DNA from: Isoetes taiwanensis
Lineage: Eukaryota; Streptophyta; Lycopodiopsida; Isoetales; Isoetaceae
DNA: 64,000 nucleotides
Assembly: GCA_021234155.1 (NCBI GenBank)
Contig: JAJEKV010000027.1
Location: forward strand, 14,334,993-14,398,992
Direction of reading: 5' to 3'
Part shown: piece after piece, positions 10,851 through 23,475 of the stretch
Layout: every line of letters starts with the position of its first letter
Numbering within the stretch: position 1 is the stretch's first letter
Program-made: the position numbers and the translations under genes
The notes under the pieces: model-generated
Database searches by the model: none
Told to the model about the DNA's origin: nothing
Seen by the model: the letters and a program-made list of their open reading frames with translations, nothing else

Positions 10851-12980
10851 GACTCTAGAAATAGCTACCCGATTGCATCATGTACTTGGCAATAGAAGCT
10901 CTCAATGCACCTATATCTTTCAAGCTCCCATATGGCACTTACGACCTTAGGTGACCCTCACGGGAATCATAGGTAAACCTTGGGCATCCTCCTTCCACAT
11001 TCGATTCCCTTTTTCAGGGAGCCACTCCCTATGCCACGGCCTCATCTTGTAGAACATTAGTGGCCATCCATCCTTCATCTCGAGAACTTGAAGAGTAGAG
11101 GTTCAAATGACCACATAAGCGGTCCTTCTTATCGGGGATAAAACCTTTCACGAATTCCTTCCAATTAGGAACCTCGACACAAGGTAAGGTGAAGGAGACT
11201 TTGAACTACACTTTGAAGAGTTGCATAAGCTCGGAATAGTCAATGCATCGATCTTCTCATTAGAGTAGAGTAGTTTCCAAAGGGGCATCTATGTCATCGT
11301 GGGTGTGTCCAACCATCATGAATCCCATTTGCACTTGATCGAAGACACCTAACCAAACCAAGTATGACAAGTAAGAGAAAAGATACATGTTCTTGTTTTG
11401 ACTCGAGCAATTGTCTAGCTGCAAGTAAAGCCTCCTAGGCAACTTCTTCGTACCATAGGGCCCTTGAGAGGAGGGCAGAAAATCATTTCTAGTGCCATTT
11501 ACCATTTTTGTCATAAGAGCATCCGTGTTTAAAATTGCTCCACCCAGCAGCTTTCGAGGGATGATGCGTATGTCTCAAATGTCCTCAATTGTCCTCAGTT
11601 GATTCTCCAATGTTTTCAAGGTATGATTTAAAGATCCCACATGAAAATTGAATCATCGAGGCGGAGGTCAAAGGAGAAGTGGCCCAAGGCACCTACACCA
11701 TGCCCGTGCATGAGAGCACTGTAACACTCACCTTCAATCGTTCACCCCTCTATCTGAGACTTTGTTAGCTTTTTAGATGAGGAACCATGGTCTTATTTAC
11801 GATCCATCTTATCATGTATAATGGTTAAAAGCATGTTCGGGGAGATCGATGAGACAAAGCTCTCCATGACCCGATAGAGACTCACGCATGAAAGTTGGGT
11901 GTCATGTGAGATTTCCTTTCTCACGGCAAGCTCCCTTCTTTCATTTGGATCTCTAGTCTTGGCAAGCTTCTCCTTTATCAATCTGGTATTACACTTAGAA
12001 AATGCTATCCTTTTAGCGATTGCTACCTCACGAGTGGTTCTCCTTCCATCTTCGACAAGAAGGGCGAGGAAGAAACATGTTTTCTGTCATCTGGGTGCGG
12101 TAATATCCACCTCTTGATGTATGTCTTTTTTAGTCAAGATGGAAGGTAATCTCTTCACATTCTCTCTAGTGCCTCCACTTTCGTAACCTTTCGGCGGTGT
12201 GGCATAGTCACCGGCATTTTCATCTATATACATAGATAACCGTGCCAGATTATGGCCGGTGTATGAGATCTTGTCTTCTTAGATCGGAGTTTCCATGCTC
12301 CGCCAGTGCACGTGGCCACTCAAAAATAGCTTCCTCCATTTGTAAAATGTAGAAATGGGTATACCATAAGCACTATGCCATGCCCTCACCTTGAGACTTG
12401 CTTGTTGTTCAACATTAGCTTTGTAGCGGTTCCATTCTACGAGCAAAGATCTAGCATATTGAGCATAAAAGTTGTGCGTTTGAGCTTTTCATGTTCGATA
12501 AAGGTCCTCATGGGCTATCTCTTTAAGCGTGAAATTAGCACAACATCTCTTCAAGCGACAAAGCGAGGACTGAGCGCAAGATAGCGTCGGTTGTGGTTTT
12601 CTTTCACATTTGTTTAGGGCGGAGGGCGTGGTGCAGCCTTCACATTTTACCATGTGTGGTGTTTTTTTTTTTGGTATTCCAACCTCCGGCCTGATAGCAT
12701 AAGGTTCTTTCTCGAGCTCTGTCTCCTTCACGGCCGAAACTGGACTTGAAACTAGAATACTGTCTACTAGAACCAATGCTATTGGCCATCTCACCAAATC
12801 ATGCACCTGCGGCATTTCGGCACAAGCCAGACATCGCATAGAAATATTGTCGGGCATGGGCAACAGGTTCATAATAGAAACCCCTATCCATTCTTCACCC
12901 AGCTTCATGTCGGACACAGCATGGTTTGGATCTGCGAAGACGATGACACCTGACACGTTTTCCCTAAATTTCGTGATCAC
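10850..12980 (-). pseudogene. decayed DUF7869-type mobile-element protein
   Basis: On the minus strand a series of broken frames follows the layout of the DUF7869 proteins. The frame at 11793-11981 ends IIHDKMDRK, the first conserved Asp box (compare IIDGMDQ in the plus-strand copy near 50.1 kb). Next comes a HGHG segment near 11.71 kb. The frame at 11260-11514 reads LYLQLDNCSSQNKN, LVWLGVFDQVQMGFM and VGHTHDDID, corresponding to LYLQLDNTTRENKN and LGHTHDKID in the other copy. Further downstream (about 11.1-11.2 kb) are VEVPNWKEFVKGFIPDKKD and LCGHLN. The 163-residue frame at 12489-12980, with several CxxC pairs, may be its upstream part. The pattern of conserved acidic residues suggests an RNase H-like transposase fold, which is inference. 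Stops and frame changes make it non-functional. Confidence 0.65.
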
Positions 12981-13355
12981 TTTGTTGTGACGGATTCATA
13001 TTCCCTTGTTGAGATAATATCCCAAATTCAAACGAATGATATTTGTTTCATGGATGCGAAAATTATGATCTTTTTAGTTCTACCATCAATTGCAGATTTA
13101 ATTCTTTTCCACATCAAGTTTTTGTTATTCTGATGATGACTCATATTATTTCCTGTTAATATCCTATCTTATTTGTGTTTTCTTCTCAAATAAAGACTGC
13201 TGCAAGACTGGAGGCGTTCTAAGAAGTCAAAATTGATTTTTTTATGTTGTCCTCGTCTTTGAAAAGTGTGTGTTATTTTTTTTTGGAAGTGAAAATCATT
13301 ACAAGTAAAAGCGATGAGGTGTCTGAGAACTTCAATAACCGGTTTAACATTGCAG

Positions 13356-14174
13356 GTAACATCCCCTTTTGGGACTACCCTACACATGCAAAAAATGTTG
13401 TGGAGGGTAGTTTTGGTTTCAAAACGACGGAAAATGGTGGTTATCGGCTTGTTTTTGGGTGCCACATGCTCGACAAAATGTTGTGGTTGACATTGACCTT
13501 GATTTGCCGGTTTTGCTGCAAAAGATTGGGAAAAGCATTGCCAAGAAGGATAAAATTGAGGTAGGATCTTTTTTTTTAACAGGGACTTATAATCTCACGA
13601 AGTCTTTATTACGCCATCAAAGCCTTGCTAAAAGTTGAGCATTTGTCCATGAAGTACATAAAGAGTAAATAGATTAATTCTACCATTGTATGTATTGTAT
13701 CGATTAAGCCGTGTAAATTGTACACGATTATGATGAAAGCAGTTCCTCAAGCGACTTTAAAATTTCTTATTATGAATGCATCATCATATTATTGCTCAAA
13801 GTGCTATTATTTACAATAGTTGTGATTGTATCGACCAAGGTTTGTACAAGCGGCTAACTTTATTATTAGTCATGGATTTAAAGCCCAAAACTAGAGTAAA
13901 GCATTTGGGTTTTGTTTCACTTTCGTCAGTTTGATTTATGCATGCGTGTTATTAATAGGGGGTAGAACTTGAGCTGTAAAGGCTTTTGGATATAGTGGAG
14001 ACTATTCGAGATGACCTCTTCTATTTAAGGGAAAGGTATGTGTTGTCATGCCCAATGTATCTTTCTGGTTTCACTGTATTTAACAACCTTCTTCTTTCTT
14101 TAACCCACATCAGAGAGTTAGTTATGCGTGATGTGAGCGAGAAAACAAATGCGAGGGTGGCATGGCATCACTGA
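13356..14174 (+). pseudogene. p24/emp24 cargo-receptor gene fragment, broken
   Basis: p24 proteins are ER-Golgi cargo receptors with a GOLD domain, coiled coil, membrane span and COPI/COPII tail. The first visible exon (13356-13560, after TTTAACATTGCAG) gives VTSPFGTTLH, then in another frame AKNVVEGSFGFKTTENGGY, then in a third VVVDIDLDLPVLLQ and IGKSIAKKDKIE. These are the end of the GOLD domain and the start of the coiled coil, split by two one-base losses. After a GT-AG intron (13561-13958) comes GVELEL, a TAA stop, and VETIRDDLFYLRER. After a second intron (14036-14113) comes ELVMRDVSEKTNARVAW. The transmembrane segment and cytosolic tail are absent, and upstream GOLD exons are not found. 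The order and phases match plant p24 genes, probably the delta class. Confidence 0.8.
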
Positions 14175-15500
14175 TTGCTACAAATATGCCAAACACAGTC
14201 CAACAAAAACTGGTGTTTTCAGGTCTGAGATGCAGAACTAAGAATATATTTTCCACAAGCTATCTCCAGAAGAAGAACCTCAGTGCACATAAATCCTCTG
14301 CTCTCATATAATATTTAGTTCACTATCTTGGTTTTTATTGATCTCAACTTCGGAGACATGATGCAGATTTTACATTTTAGTAACAGAGTAGGAGGATCAT
14401 TTCAAGAGGAGGCATGAACTAGGTTCTCTAGGTCAAAAATATCTCATTGTATCTTTATTAGTGATTGATAAATGCGAATATTGATTACCTGCATGATACG
14501 TGCAAACAGTTCATGTGCACCATTTCAAAAGAAACTAAGGATCCATCAGAAGAGCCAAGATATGCAGTTTCACTCTCACCCGGAATCTCTAGCAATTTGT
14601 CATTAGGTGGTATTGTTTTCAACTTTTCTTTTTTTAGTACGGGACATGTTGCCAGGCTCGAAAATATGGTAAGTTGCTTTGGGCAAGTTAGAAAGGGGTA
14701 GGGATATGGCTGTTAGTTTAGAAGAAAACGAGATGAAGACAACATTTAGTATGGCACATGTTGCCAGGTTTGAAAATATGGTAATTTGTTAGAAAAGGTC
14801 CATTACGTATATCTTGTTTCAACTTGCTTTATTTTTCTAAGCTTGGAAAGAACATTATCCATTGTAAACTCATAGATACCATGAGCACACAGTTGTTATC
14901 TTCACCCATCTTGCACCTCTCATTCCACATAGACCCACTAAAATTACATGCCTCTACAATTCCAATATCCAATTGTCTACTAGACAATAATTGCAATTGT
15001 GCAAAAAACACAATGGATTTGCTACCTTTCCATGAAATACTAAATCATCATAGTTAGCAACTAATACCCTAAACCCTATGCAATTTAAAGCCCCATCTAT
15101 TACTCCATTACCTACCCATTCTATTCCAACCTGCACATTCCATTATTCATATTTATTCCAAACGTCCAACTCAATCTCGACATTTGGCACTTACAACCAT
15201 GGACAATTATATTGATAGCTCTTTATTTTACCTACAATCTCCATTACATCGGCCCATGCCCCATTCCCACATCGCCAGGCACATGTTTGTAATCCTTAAC
15301 TATTAAGACATCACCTTGCTTTTAAGGGAACTGCCTTAGAGCTGGTTCATATGCCGTGAAGGTGCCATCGCTGTCTTGTAAAAAGGCTCACTGTTTTACA
15401 TGCACCATCACCTGCCATCGCCAAATAGCACATGGCAAAACATGGCCCCTCTCCGGCAATGCATGTGAACCCAACCTTAGAGCCCATCAACCCTCGACAA
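14175..15500. other. no gene assigned
   Basis: AT-rich sequence. The phrase GGGACATGTTGCCAGG..CGAAAATATGGTAA near 14.64 kb recurs in altered form near 14.75 kb as a small local duplication. No coding exon is supported. Confidence 0.4.
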
Positions 15501-15507
15501 TGTTTAT

Positions 15508-16985
15508 AGTTATACAAGTGTTTGTACTATGTAGGGCCTGTACGAACTTGAATGTGTATGTTTTCAGAATTGTAGACAGTCGATACATGAGCCAACATTG
15601 TTAACAACAGATTCTCAAAACATTCCTTTTCGATTTCACTATCCCCTAGATTCTCAATGATTTTATGAATATCCCTTTAAAATCCCTAATATGCTCAAAG
15701 ATCCTGCCAAGATTCCCAAATATTTCCCAAGATTCTATGTAAATTCTCCTAGATTCTTTAAAATCTGTTGAAGATTCCACTAGATTCTCCAAGATTCCAT
15801 CAAGATTCTCCTAGATTGTCAAAGATTTTATGGAGATTACCATTGATTCCCTAATATTCTCCTGAGATTCCAACGAATTCCCAAAGACTATCCCAAGATT
15901 CCTCTAGATTCCCAAATTTATATGATTCTCCTTGATTCCATTAGATTCTATAAAGATTCCTCTAGATTCTCCAAAATTCCATCAAAATTCCTCTAGATTA
16001 TCCAACATTCTATGAAGATTCCTTTAGATTCCAAAATATTCTCTGAAGATCCCCATATTACCCGAGATTGTATGTAGATTCTCTAAAATCCTATGAAAAT
16101 TCCCCTAGATTCTTCAAGATTCCATCAAGAACCCCTAGATTTTTAGAGATTTTATGAAGATTTCCTTGGATTCCCCTAGAATACCAAAGCTTCTCTTGTG
16201 ATTCCCAAAGATTATCTAAGGTTCTCTTGAGATTCCTGTAGATTCCCAAAGATCCCATGAATTCGATCACATTATCCCATAGATTCCCTAATATTCTCTT
16301 GAGTTTTGAATTCCCAAAGAATATCCCAAGATTCCTCTAGATTTCCCAAGATTCTATCTAGTGTCTCCTTGATTCCATTAGATTCTATGAAGATTTCCCT
16401 AGATTCCGTCAAGAGTCCTCTAGATTCTTCAAGATTCTATGAAGATTCTCGAAGATTCTCAAAAAATTTTATAAAGATTCCCATAGATTCCTTGAAATTG
16501 TATATAGGTCTCTTATGTTCTCTAAGATCCTATAAAGATTCCCCTAGATTTTCTAAAATTCCATCGAGAATCTTTTGGGTTCTCAAAGTTTTATGAAGGT
16601 TCCCTTAAAATCCCCTAGATCCGCTTCAATCTCCCTTAGATTCCTTAAGATTTTCCAAGGATATCTCTAGATTCCAAAAGGTCTTATGGAGTTTTTCTTA
16701 GATTCTCAAAGATCTTCTGAGGTTATAAGATTCTCTTGAGATTCACCTGGAGTCCTAGAGATTCCTCCAAAATAGCTCCAGATTCCCCAAGATTCTATAT
16801 AGATTTTCCTAGATTCCCTTAGACTCTATGGAGATTTCCTAAGATTCTCGAAGATTCTCCTAGGTTTCTAACATTCCCTTAGATTGAAAATTATCCCAAA
16901 TTTCCTGTAGATTCTCGAAGATTCTGTGTAAATTTGCCTAGATTCCTTTAGATTCTACGAAGATTCACCTAGATTCTTCGATCAA
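15508..16985. repeat. degenerate GATTC-rich satellite, block 1
   Basis: From about 15.61 kb the sequence is an irregular tandem array built on AGATTC/AGATTCC/CTAGATTC words about 10 to 13 bases apart, for example CCTAGATTCTCCAAGATTCC and TCTATGAAGATTCC. Higher-order units of roughly 50 to 60 bases can be guessed but are heavily diverged. The preceding segment 15508-15600 (TTTGTACTATGTAGGGCC and onward) recurs before block 2 at 35.18 kb, so flank and array moved or duplicated together. Open frames here are by-products of the repeat. Confidence 0.85.
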
Positions 16986-17150
16986 AGTGATACACAACTC
17001 AAAAAATCAAGGTCAACTTCAAGAGTCAAGATAAACATGTGGAAGTGAAGGTCAACCCAATGCCAGGACGCCACACTGCAAGTCAAAGTGACCTAGAACT
17101 TGAAAAATCAAAGTCAACTTCAAGAGTTAAGATAAATGAGTAGAAGTGAC
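16983..17150. repeat. two-copy tandem duplication
   Basis: CAAAGTGA..ACTC/ACTTG, AAAAATCAA, GTCAACTTCAAGAGT and AAGATAAA occur in the same order in two copies about 105 bases apart. The array lies directly after the GATTC satellite and looks non-coding. Confidence 0.6.
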
Positions 17151-17370
17151 AGTGAAAGTTAAAGCTTAAAAGCCAAAGGTGGTGCCCAAAGTCGATGTTA
17201 GCTTATTAAGTCAAGAGTCCACTCCCAAGATTTGAAGTCATCCATTAGAAGACAAAGCCATATGGGAAAAGTTCTTAACAATTTTATTAGATTCCAAAGA
17301 TACCATGAAGATTCAAAGGACGACAAAGCAAGCAAAATAAAGAAACAACACAACTTATAGACATATTAAG

Positions 17371-17486
17371 AAGGGGTTAAACCCCCTTTAGAGCCCATTA
17401 CGGCAAATAAATGGGCGAGCCTGGAGGGGCGAGCCCATTTATTTTTGCCGTAATGGGCGAGAAAGGGGGTTTGACCCCTTTAACCG
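17371..17486. mobile_element. foldback element / long hairpin
   Basis: A left arm from AAGGGGTTAAACCCCCTTT through GCCCATTACGGCAAATAAAT to GGGCGAGCC is mirrored by a right arm running GGGCGAGCCCATTTATT through TTGCCGTAATGGGC to AAAGGGGGTTTGACCCCTT. The arms are about 50 bases with only a few mismatches around a loop of a few bases. The outer 19 bases are themselves nearly palindromic. This is typical of a foldback MITE or a transcript hairpin. No clear target-site duplication is visible. Confidence 0.75.
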
Positions 17487-20085
<2,599 letters not shown>

Positions 20086-20539
20086 CTCAAATGGCGTCTA
20101 ATATGGCGTTTTCCGCACCGAAAAATGAAGGTTTGACCTCAGAAAATGTGCTTTGATTGTGGTTTGGGGTGACGAATGACCATGTTAGATTCCTTGGGTT
20201 AAGGCGAAACGATTGCCCATCATTGAATCCTTGGGGAAATGAATCCTTGGGGAAGGCGAAATGGTTGATGCAGGTGACTTGCATGACAAAAGGTGTCCCC
20301 CAACTGGGCGGGCGCCCAAGTTGTCTTAAGGGGTGGTCACCACAATGGCCCGCAAAAATTCCCATAAGGGCCAAACTAGGCGGGCGCCCAATTTGCCCTG
20401 GGAGGTGGTGATTTGACAAATACATAGTTATAATATTGTGTTTTGAAAATATTATATTTTCAAGGTGTAAGTTTTTATTTCCCATGAATTTTTTGGTTGG
20501 TGAAAGAACCTAGATCTGATATCTAATGAAAATATAAAA

Positions 20540-20645
20540 CTCTAACAAAAAAGAAGGAGACCCCTAAATGTCACCACTTGATTTCAAACTCAAGCCCTAG
20601 GATATACAACCCCAAAGCCTTCACCAACAAGCCAATATGTTATTG
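20540..20645 (-). mobile_element. tRNA-derived SINE-like sequence, minus strand
   Basis: On the minus strand, ATTGGCTTGTTGGTGAAGGC fits a tRNA A box. About 35 bases on, GAGTTTGAAATCA fits a degenerate B box, followed by GTGGTGACATTTAGGGGTCT and a T-rich tail. This layout of boxes, short body and T-rich end fits plant tRNA-derived SINEs. The exact ends are unknown. Confidence 0.45.
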
Positions 20646-20742
20646 CTTATTTATATTATTTAACAATACTCAAAACAAGTAACAATTAACAGGACAATAA
20701 AAATTATTCTAAACCTAAAACTAAACCTAAATCTAAAGAACA

Positions 20743-21009
20743 ATGGCGGCGACGGCAGCGGCTCCTTCATCCTCTTCTCTGCCTCCTTCGTCCTTCATTC
20801 TCTTCGTCCTTCATCTTCTTCATGCTGGAACGATTCTTGTTGCATTTGCATCCCCTGCAATGCTGGCTTCGCAGAGACTAATCCCCTTCCATGGCCAGTT
20901 CCAAAGGAAATATTGTTGTTTTTGTTATGGGCCCTCAAATCGGGCGGTCGCCGGATTTGGATTACAAGAGAAGACAAAGAGGCCCAAAAAATTAAGGATT
21001 AGTTGTTAA
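20743..21009 (+). CDS. hypothetical 88-residue ORF with N-terminal hydrophobic segment
   Basis: The ORF opens in a good plant start context (GAACAATGGCGGCG). It begins with an Ala/Ser-rich stretch (MAATAAAPSSSS), followed by a hydrophobic Leu/Phe/Ile segment (about residues 17-40) that could be a signal peptide or membrane anchor, and then a basic tail with KRPKKLR. No family resemblance. It sits beside the GGGCG..AATTT repeats, and the 3' half contains one of those repeat words (CAAATCGGGCG), so the frame may be partly fortuitous. It could also be the first exon of a gene whose remainder I cannot find. Confidence 0.25.
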   Translation: MAATAAAPSSSSLPPSSFILFVLHLLHAGTILVAFASPAMLASQRLIPFHGQFQRKYCCFCYGPSNRAVAGFGLQEKTKRPKKLRISC

Positions 21010-21234
21010 GGGCTTCAAATCAGGCGGTTGCCCGATTTCAGATAGGACAAGGCGATTTCAGATACGACAAGATTTCAGATAGGAGATGACAGATAGGTGA
21101 TTTCAATCACTTTTCTTTTAGTTTATTTATTATCATTCACATGTATCAAATCTTCTACCGAATATGGTATCCTCCTCTCACTTTTAATCACTTTTAATAT
21201 TTAACATGCACATAATACCATCCTTTAATGTTCA

Positions 21235-21960
21235 ATAGAAGGGTCATGGAGGGCGATGCATGGCCACGTGGGGTGCGTGGGGCCTTCAAATTTGCACCCC
21301 CGTGTGATGTCCGGGATGTCCGGTGGCAAGATGCGTGCAAGGTGGGGTGCCAAATAGGGCGCCCAATTTGCAACCCCGAGGTGATGTCCGGGCCCCGAGG
21401 TGATGTCTCCGGCCGTGGCAAGGGGAAGCAAGGTGGGTGCTAAAACGGCCCGCTAAATTTGCACCCCCGGTGATGGCTGGTGGGCAAGATGTGCAAGGTG
21501 GGGGTGCCAATTGGGGTCACCAATTTGCACCCCTAGGTGATGTCCGGGCGTGGTAGTATGCGTGCAAGGTGGGTGCAGAATTTGGCGCCCAACAAATTTG
21601 CACCCTGTGTGATGGCAGTGGCGGTGGCAACGTGCAAGGTGGGGGTGCCAAATTCACAAATTTGCACCCCCTGTGTGATGGTCAAGCAGTGGCAAGATAT
21701 GCAGCCAAGCGGGGTGCCAAATTTGCACCCCCAGGTGATGTCTAGGTGATGTCTGGGCAGGGCAGTATGCATGCCAAGCGGGGTGCCAAATTGGGCGCCC
21801 GCCCAATTTTCACCCCCAGGTGATGTCTAGGCAGGGCAATATGCAAGGTGGGGTGCTGAAATTGGGCGCCGCCTAATTTGCACCCCCTGTGTGATGTCTC
21901 AAGCGGTTTCTTCGGCATGTAAGGAGGGGGTAGGATGTCTGACATGCAAGGGGGGTCTAT
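21235..21960. repeat. degenerate GC-rich tandem array with GGGCGCCCAATTT words
   Basis: Units of roughly 60 to 90 bases repeat at least eight times. Each is built from GGTGATGTC(C)GGGC, GGCAAGATGCGTGCAAGG, TGGGGTGCCAAATTGGG and CGCCCAATTTGCACCCCC. AAATTGGGCGCCCAATTT is palindromic, so each unit can form a short hairpin. Open frames on both strands here only reflect the repeat. Single copies of the same words occur at 20.3-20.4 kb and 23.2-23.5 kb. Confidence 0.85.
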
Positions 21961-22492
21961 AAACCCCGCAGTGCCAAGCTAATGACAAGCAAGCGCTATA
22001 GGAGAGCAATGAAGAGATATAAGAAAAGAAGAAAGGTTATCACCGTGAAAAGAAGACCAAGCGCTTTGAAACTAGCCAAAGACATGCAAGAGCTTGCATC
22101 TAAGAAAAGATGGCGCTTTAAGAAGACAAAAAAATAATATAAAGGTAAACAAAACAACAAATTAATCTGGAGGCCTACCTTTTCCTCCTTTGAGGGCCGA
22201 TTTTCCATAAAAATAGGGGCGTTGGGATCCACAGAGATGGCGCTTTGACTGCGGTAAGATGTCGTAGCCCGATCAAGAATCGGCTTGATCTTTACGTAAT
22301 GGCATAAGAACATGGACAAATGACCTTTTAAAAGGGCATGCCATGAGGATACACAGTGAATGTCAAGTGGCATGCTCATAATGAAAGGTCCAGGAGTTAT
22401 GGTGGGCCCATAATGCGCCACAATATAAACCCCTTTTCATGACCATTTCAAATTCAAAATAAAGTCCACGTGGACCATTCACGTGAATGCTG

Positions 22493-22620
22493 AAATTCAA
22501 AATTCAAATTTAAATTCCCCCCCCCTCAACTCAATATTCCCTAAAAGCTCTTCCTATTCAAGTTCAAAATTCAAATTTGAATTTCCCCCCTCAACTCAAT
22601 ATTCCCAAAAGTTGTTCCTA
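22493..22620. repeat. tandem duplication, about 70-base unit
   Basis: TTCAAAATTCAAATTT.AATT, a C-run, and CTCAACTCAATATTCCC occur twice in succession (from about 22.49 kb and from about 22.56 kb), differing in the length of the C-run and a few bases. Confidence 0.75.
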
Positions 22621-22871
22621 TCCATATTCCAAGCGTCTTGCCATCCACCCTTTCCGCTCTCGACCAGGCGCTTTACCGGAAGGTAAGTTTTGACTTTATA
22701 TTAGCATATATGATGCACTAGCGTAATGTGCTGCTATTTTTGTTGTTTGTATTTCAAGGTTGTAGTTCTATTGCAATTCTAGAGTATTTTTTACTTTGAT
22801 TTTAATGTGTAATGGAGCATTGATCTCCTTTGACCAGTGCAATTCTAAGTACCAATGTTTGTCTTGGTTGA

Positions 22872-23057
22872 GTATTGCAGCATGCATTGCCATGCTAATG
22901 ATAAGGTGACGAGACACGCCCTTATGCTTCAAGATGAGGTAGGAGCTTTTATTGTTGAAATCATAAACCTAGTTGTGGTAGGGTTTGAGTATTGCAGCAT
23001 GCATTGCCATACTGATGATAAGGAGATGGGACACACCCTTAGGCTTCAAGATGAGGT
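22872..23057 (+). repeat. duplicated exon-like segment
   Basis: GAGTATTGCAG, about 58 bases starting CATGCATTGCCAT, and then CTTCAAGATGAG|GTA occur twice about 120 bases apart. Each copy is bordered by an AG before and a GT after, so it looks like a tandemly duplicated exon with its splice sites. The 58-base length is not a multiple of three. The encoded text (one frame gives MHCHANDKVTRHALMLQDE) matches nothing I know. It may be only a repeat. Confidence 0.35.
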
Positions 23058-23159
23058 ATGATCTTTTGTTGTTAAAATCACATAGTTAGTTTTGGTGCTT
23101 GTCAATGAGTAGGTCGAGTTAAGCATGTTGTATGAGAAGTCCTAGTTTTTTCTTGTATA

Positions 23160-23475
23160 ATGTGCCAGGGGCCCAATCCAGTGTGCTCAAATAGGATTTG
23201 GGCACTAAGTTTGGAGCAATTGAATAGGGCGGGCCCTATTTAGGCTCTCCAAATTGGGCACCCGCTATGCATGAGAGGAAAAAATCCCTCAAATTGGGCG
23301 AGGCCCAATTTGTGGGCTTCAAAATGGTGGGCGTTTGGTTTGGGTTCTAAATCCCGCGCCACATAATTTTTTTTTTTTTTGCCTTTTTTTGGTCAAATTA
23401 TGGTGCCCAAATAGGGTATGCCCAATTTTAGGCATTCTATTTAGGCCCGCCTAATTTATGGGCCCAAAAAAATGA
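23160..23475. repeat. GGGC/AATTT-rich repeat island
   Basis: Words such as AAATTGGGC, GGCCCAATTT and GCCCAATTTTAGGC recur on both strands. They are related to the 21.2-22.0 kb array but not in regular tandem. It contains a T-run of about 14 bases. No gene. Confidence 0.6.

Noticed and set aside
16306-16596. Ser/Asp-rich 96-residue ORF (RFSKIPSR-type repeats)
   Set aside because: It is a direct translation of the GATTC satellite. No independent coding evidence.
15609-16985. CRISPR-like periodic array
   Set aside because: The repeat words are 6-8 bases, drift freely and are separated by only 4-7 bases. There are no constant-length repeats with unique spacers and no cas genes, and the context is eukaryotic.
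21194-21945. Overlapping Pro/Gly/His-rich ORFs on both strands
   Set aside because: They are translations of the GGGCGCCCAATTT tandem array and repeat with it.
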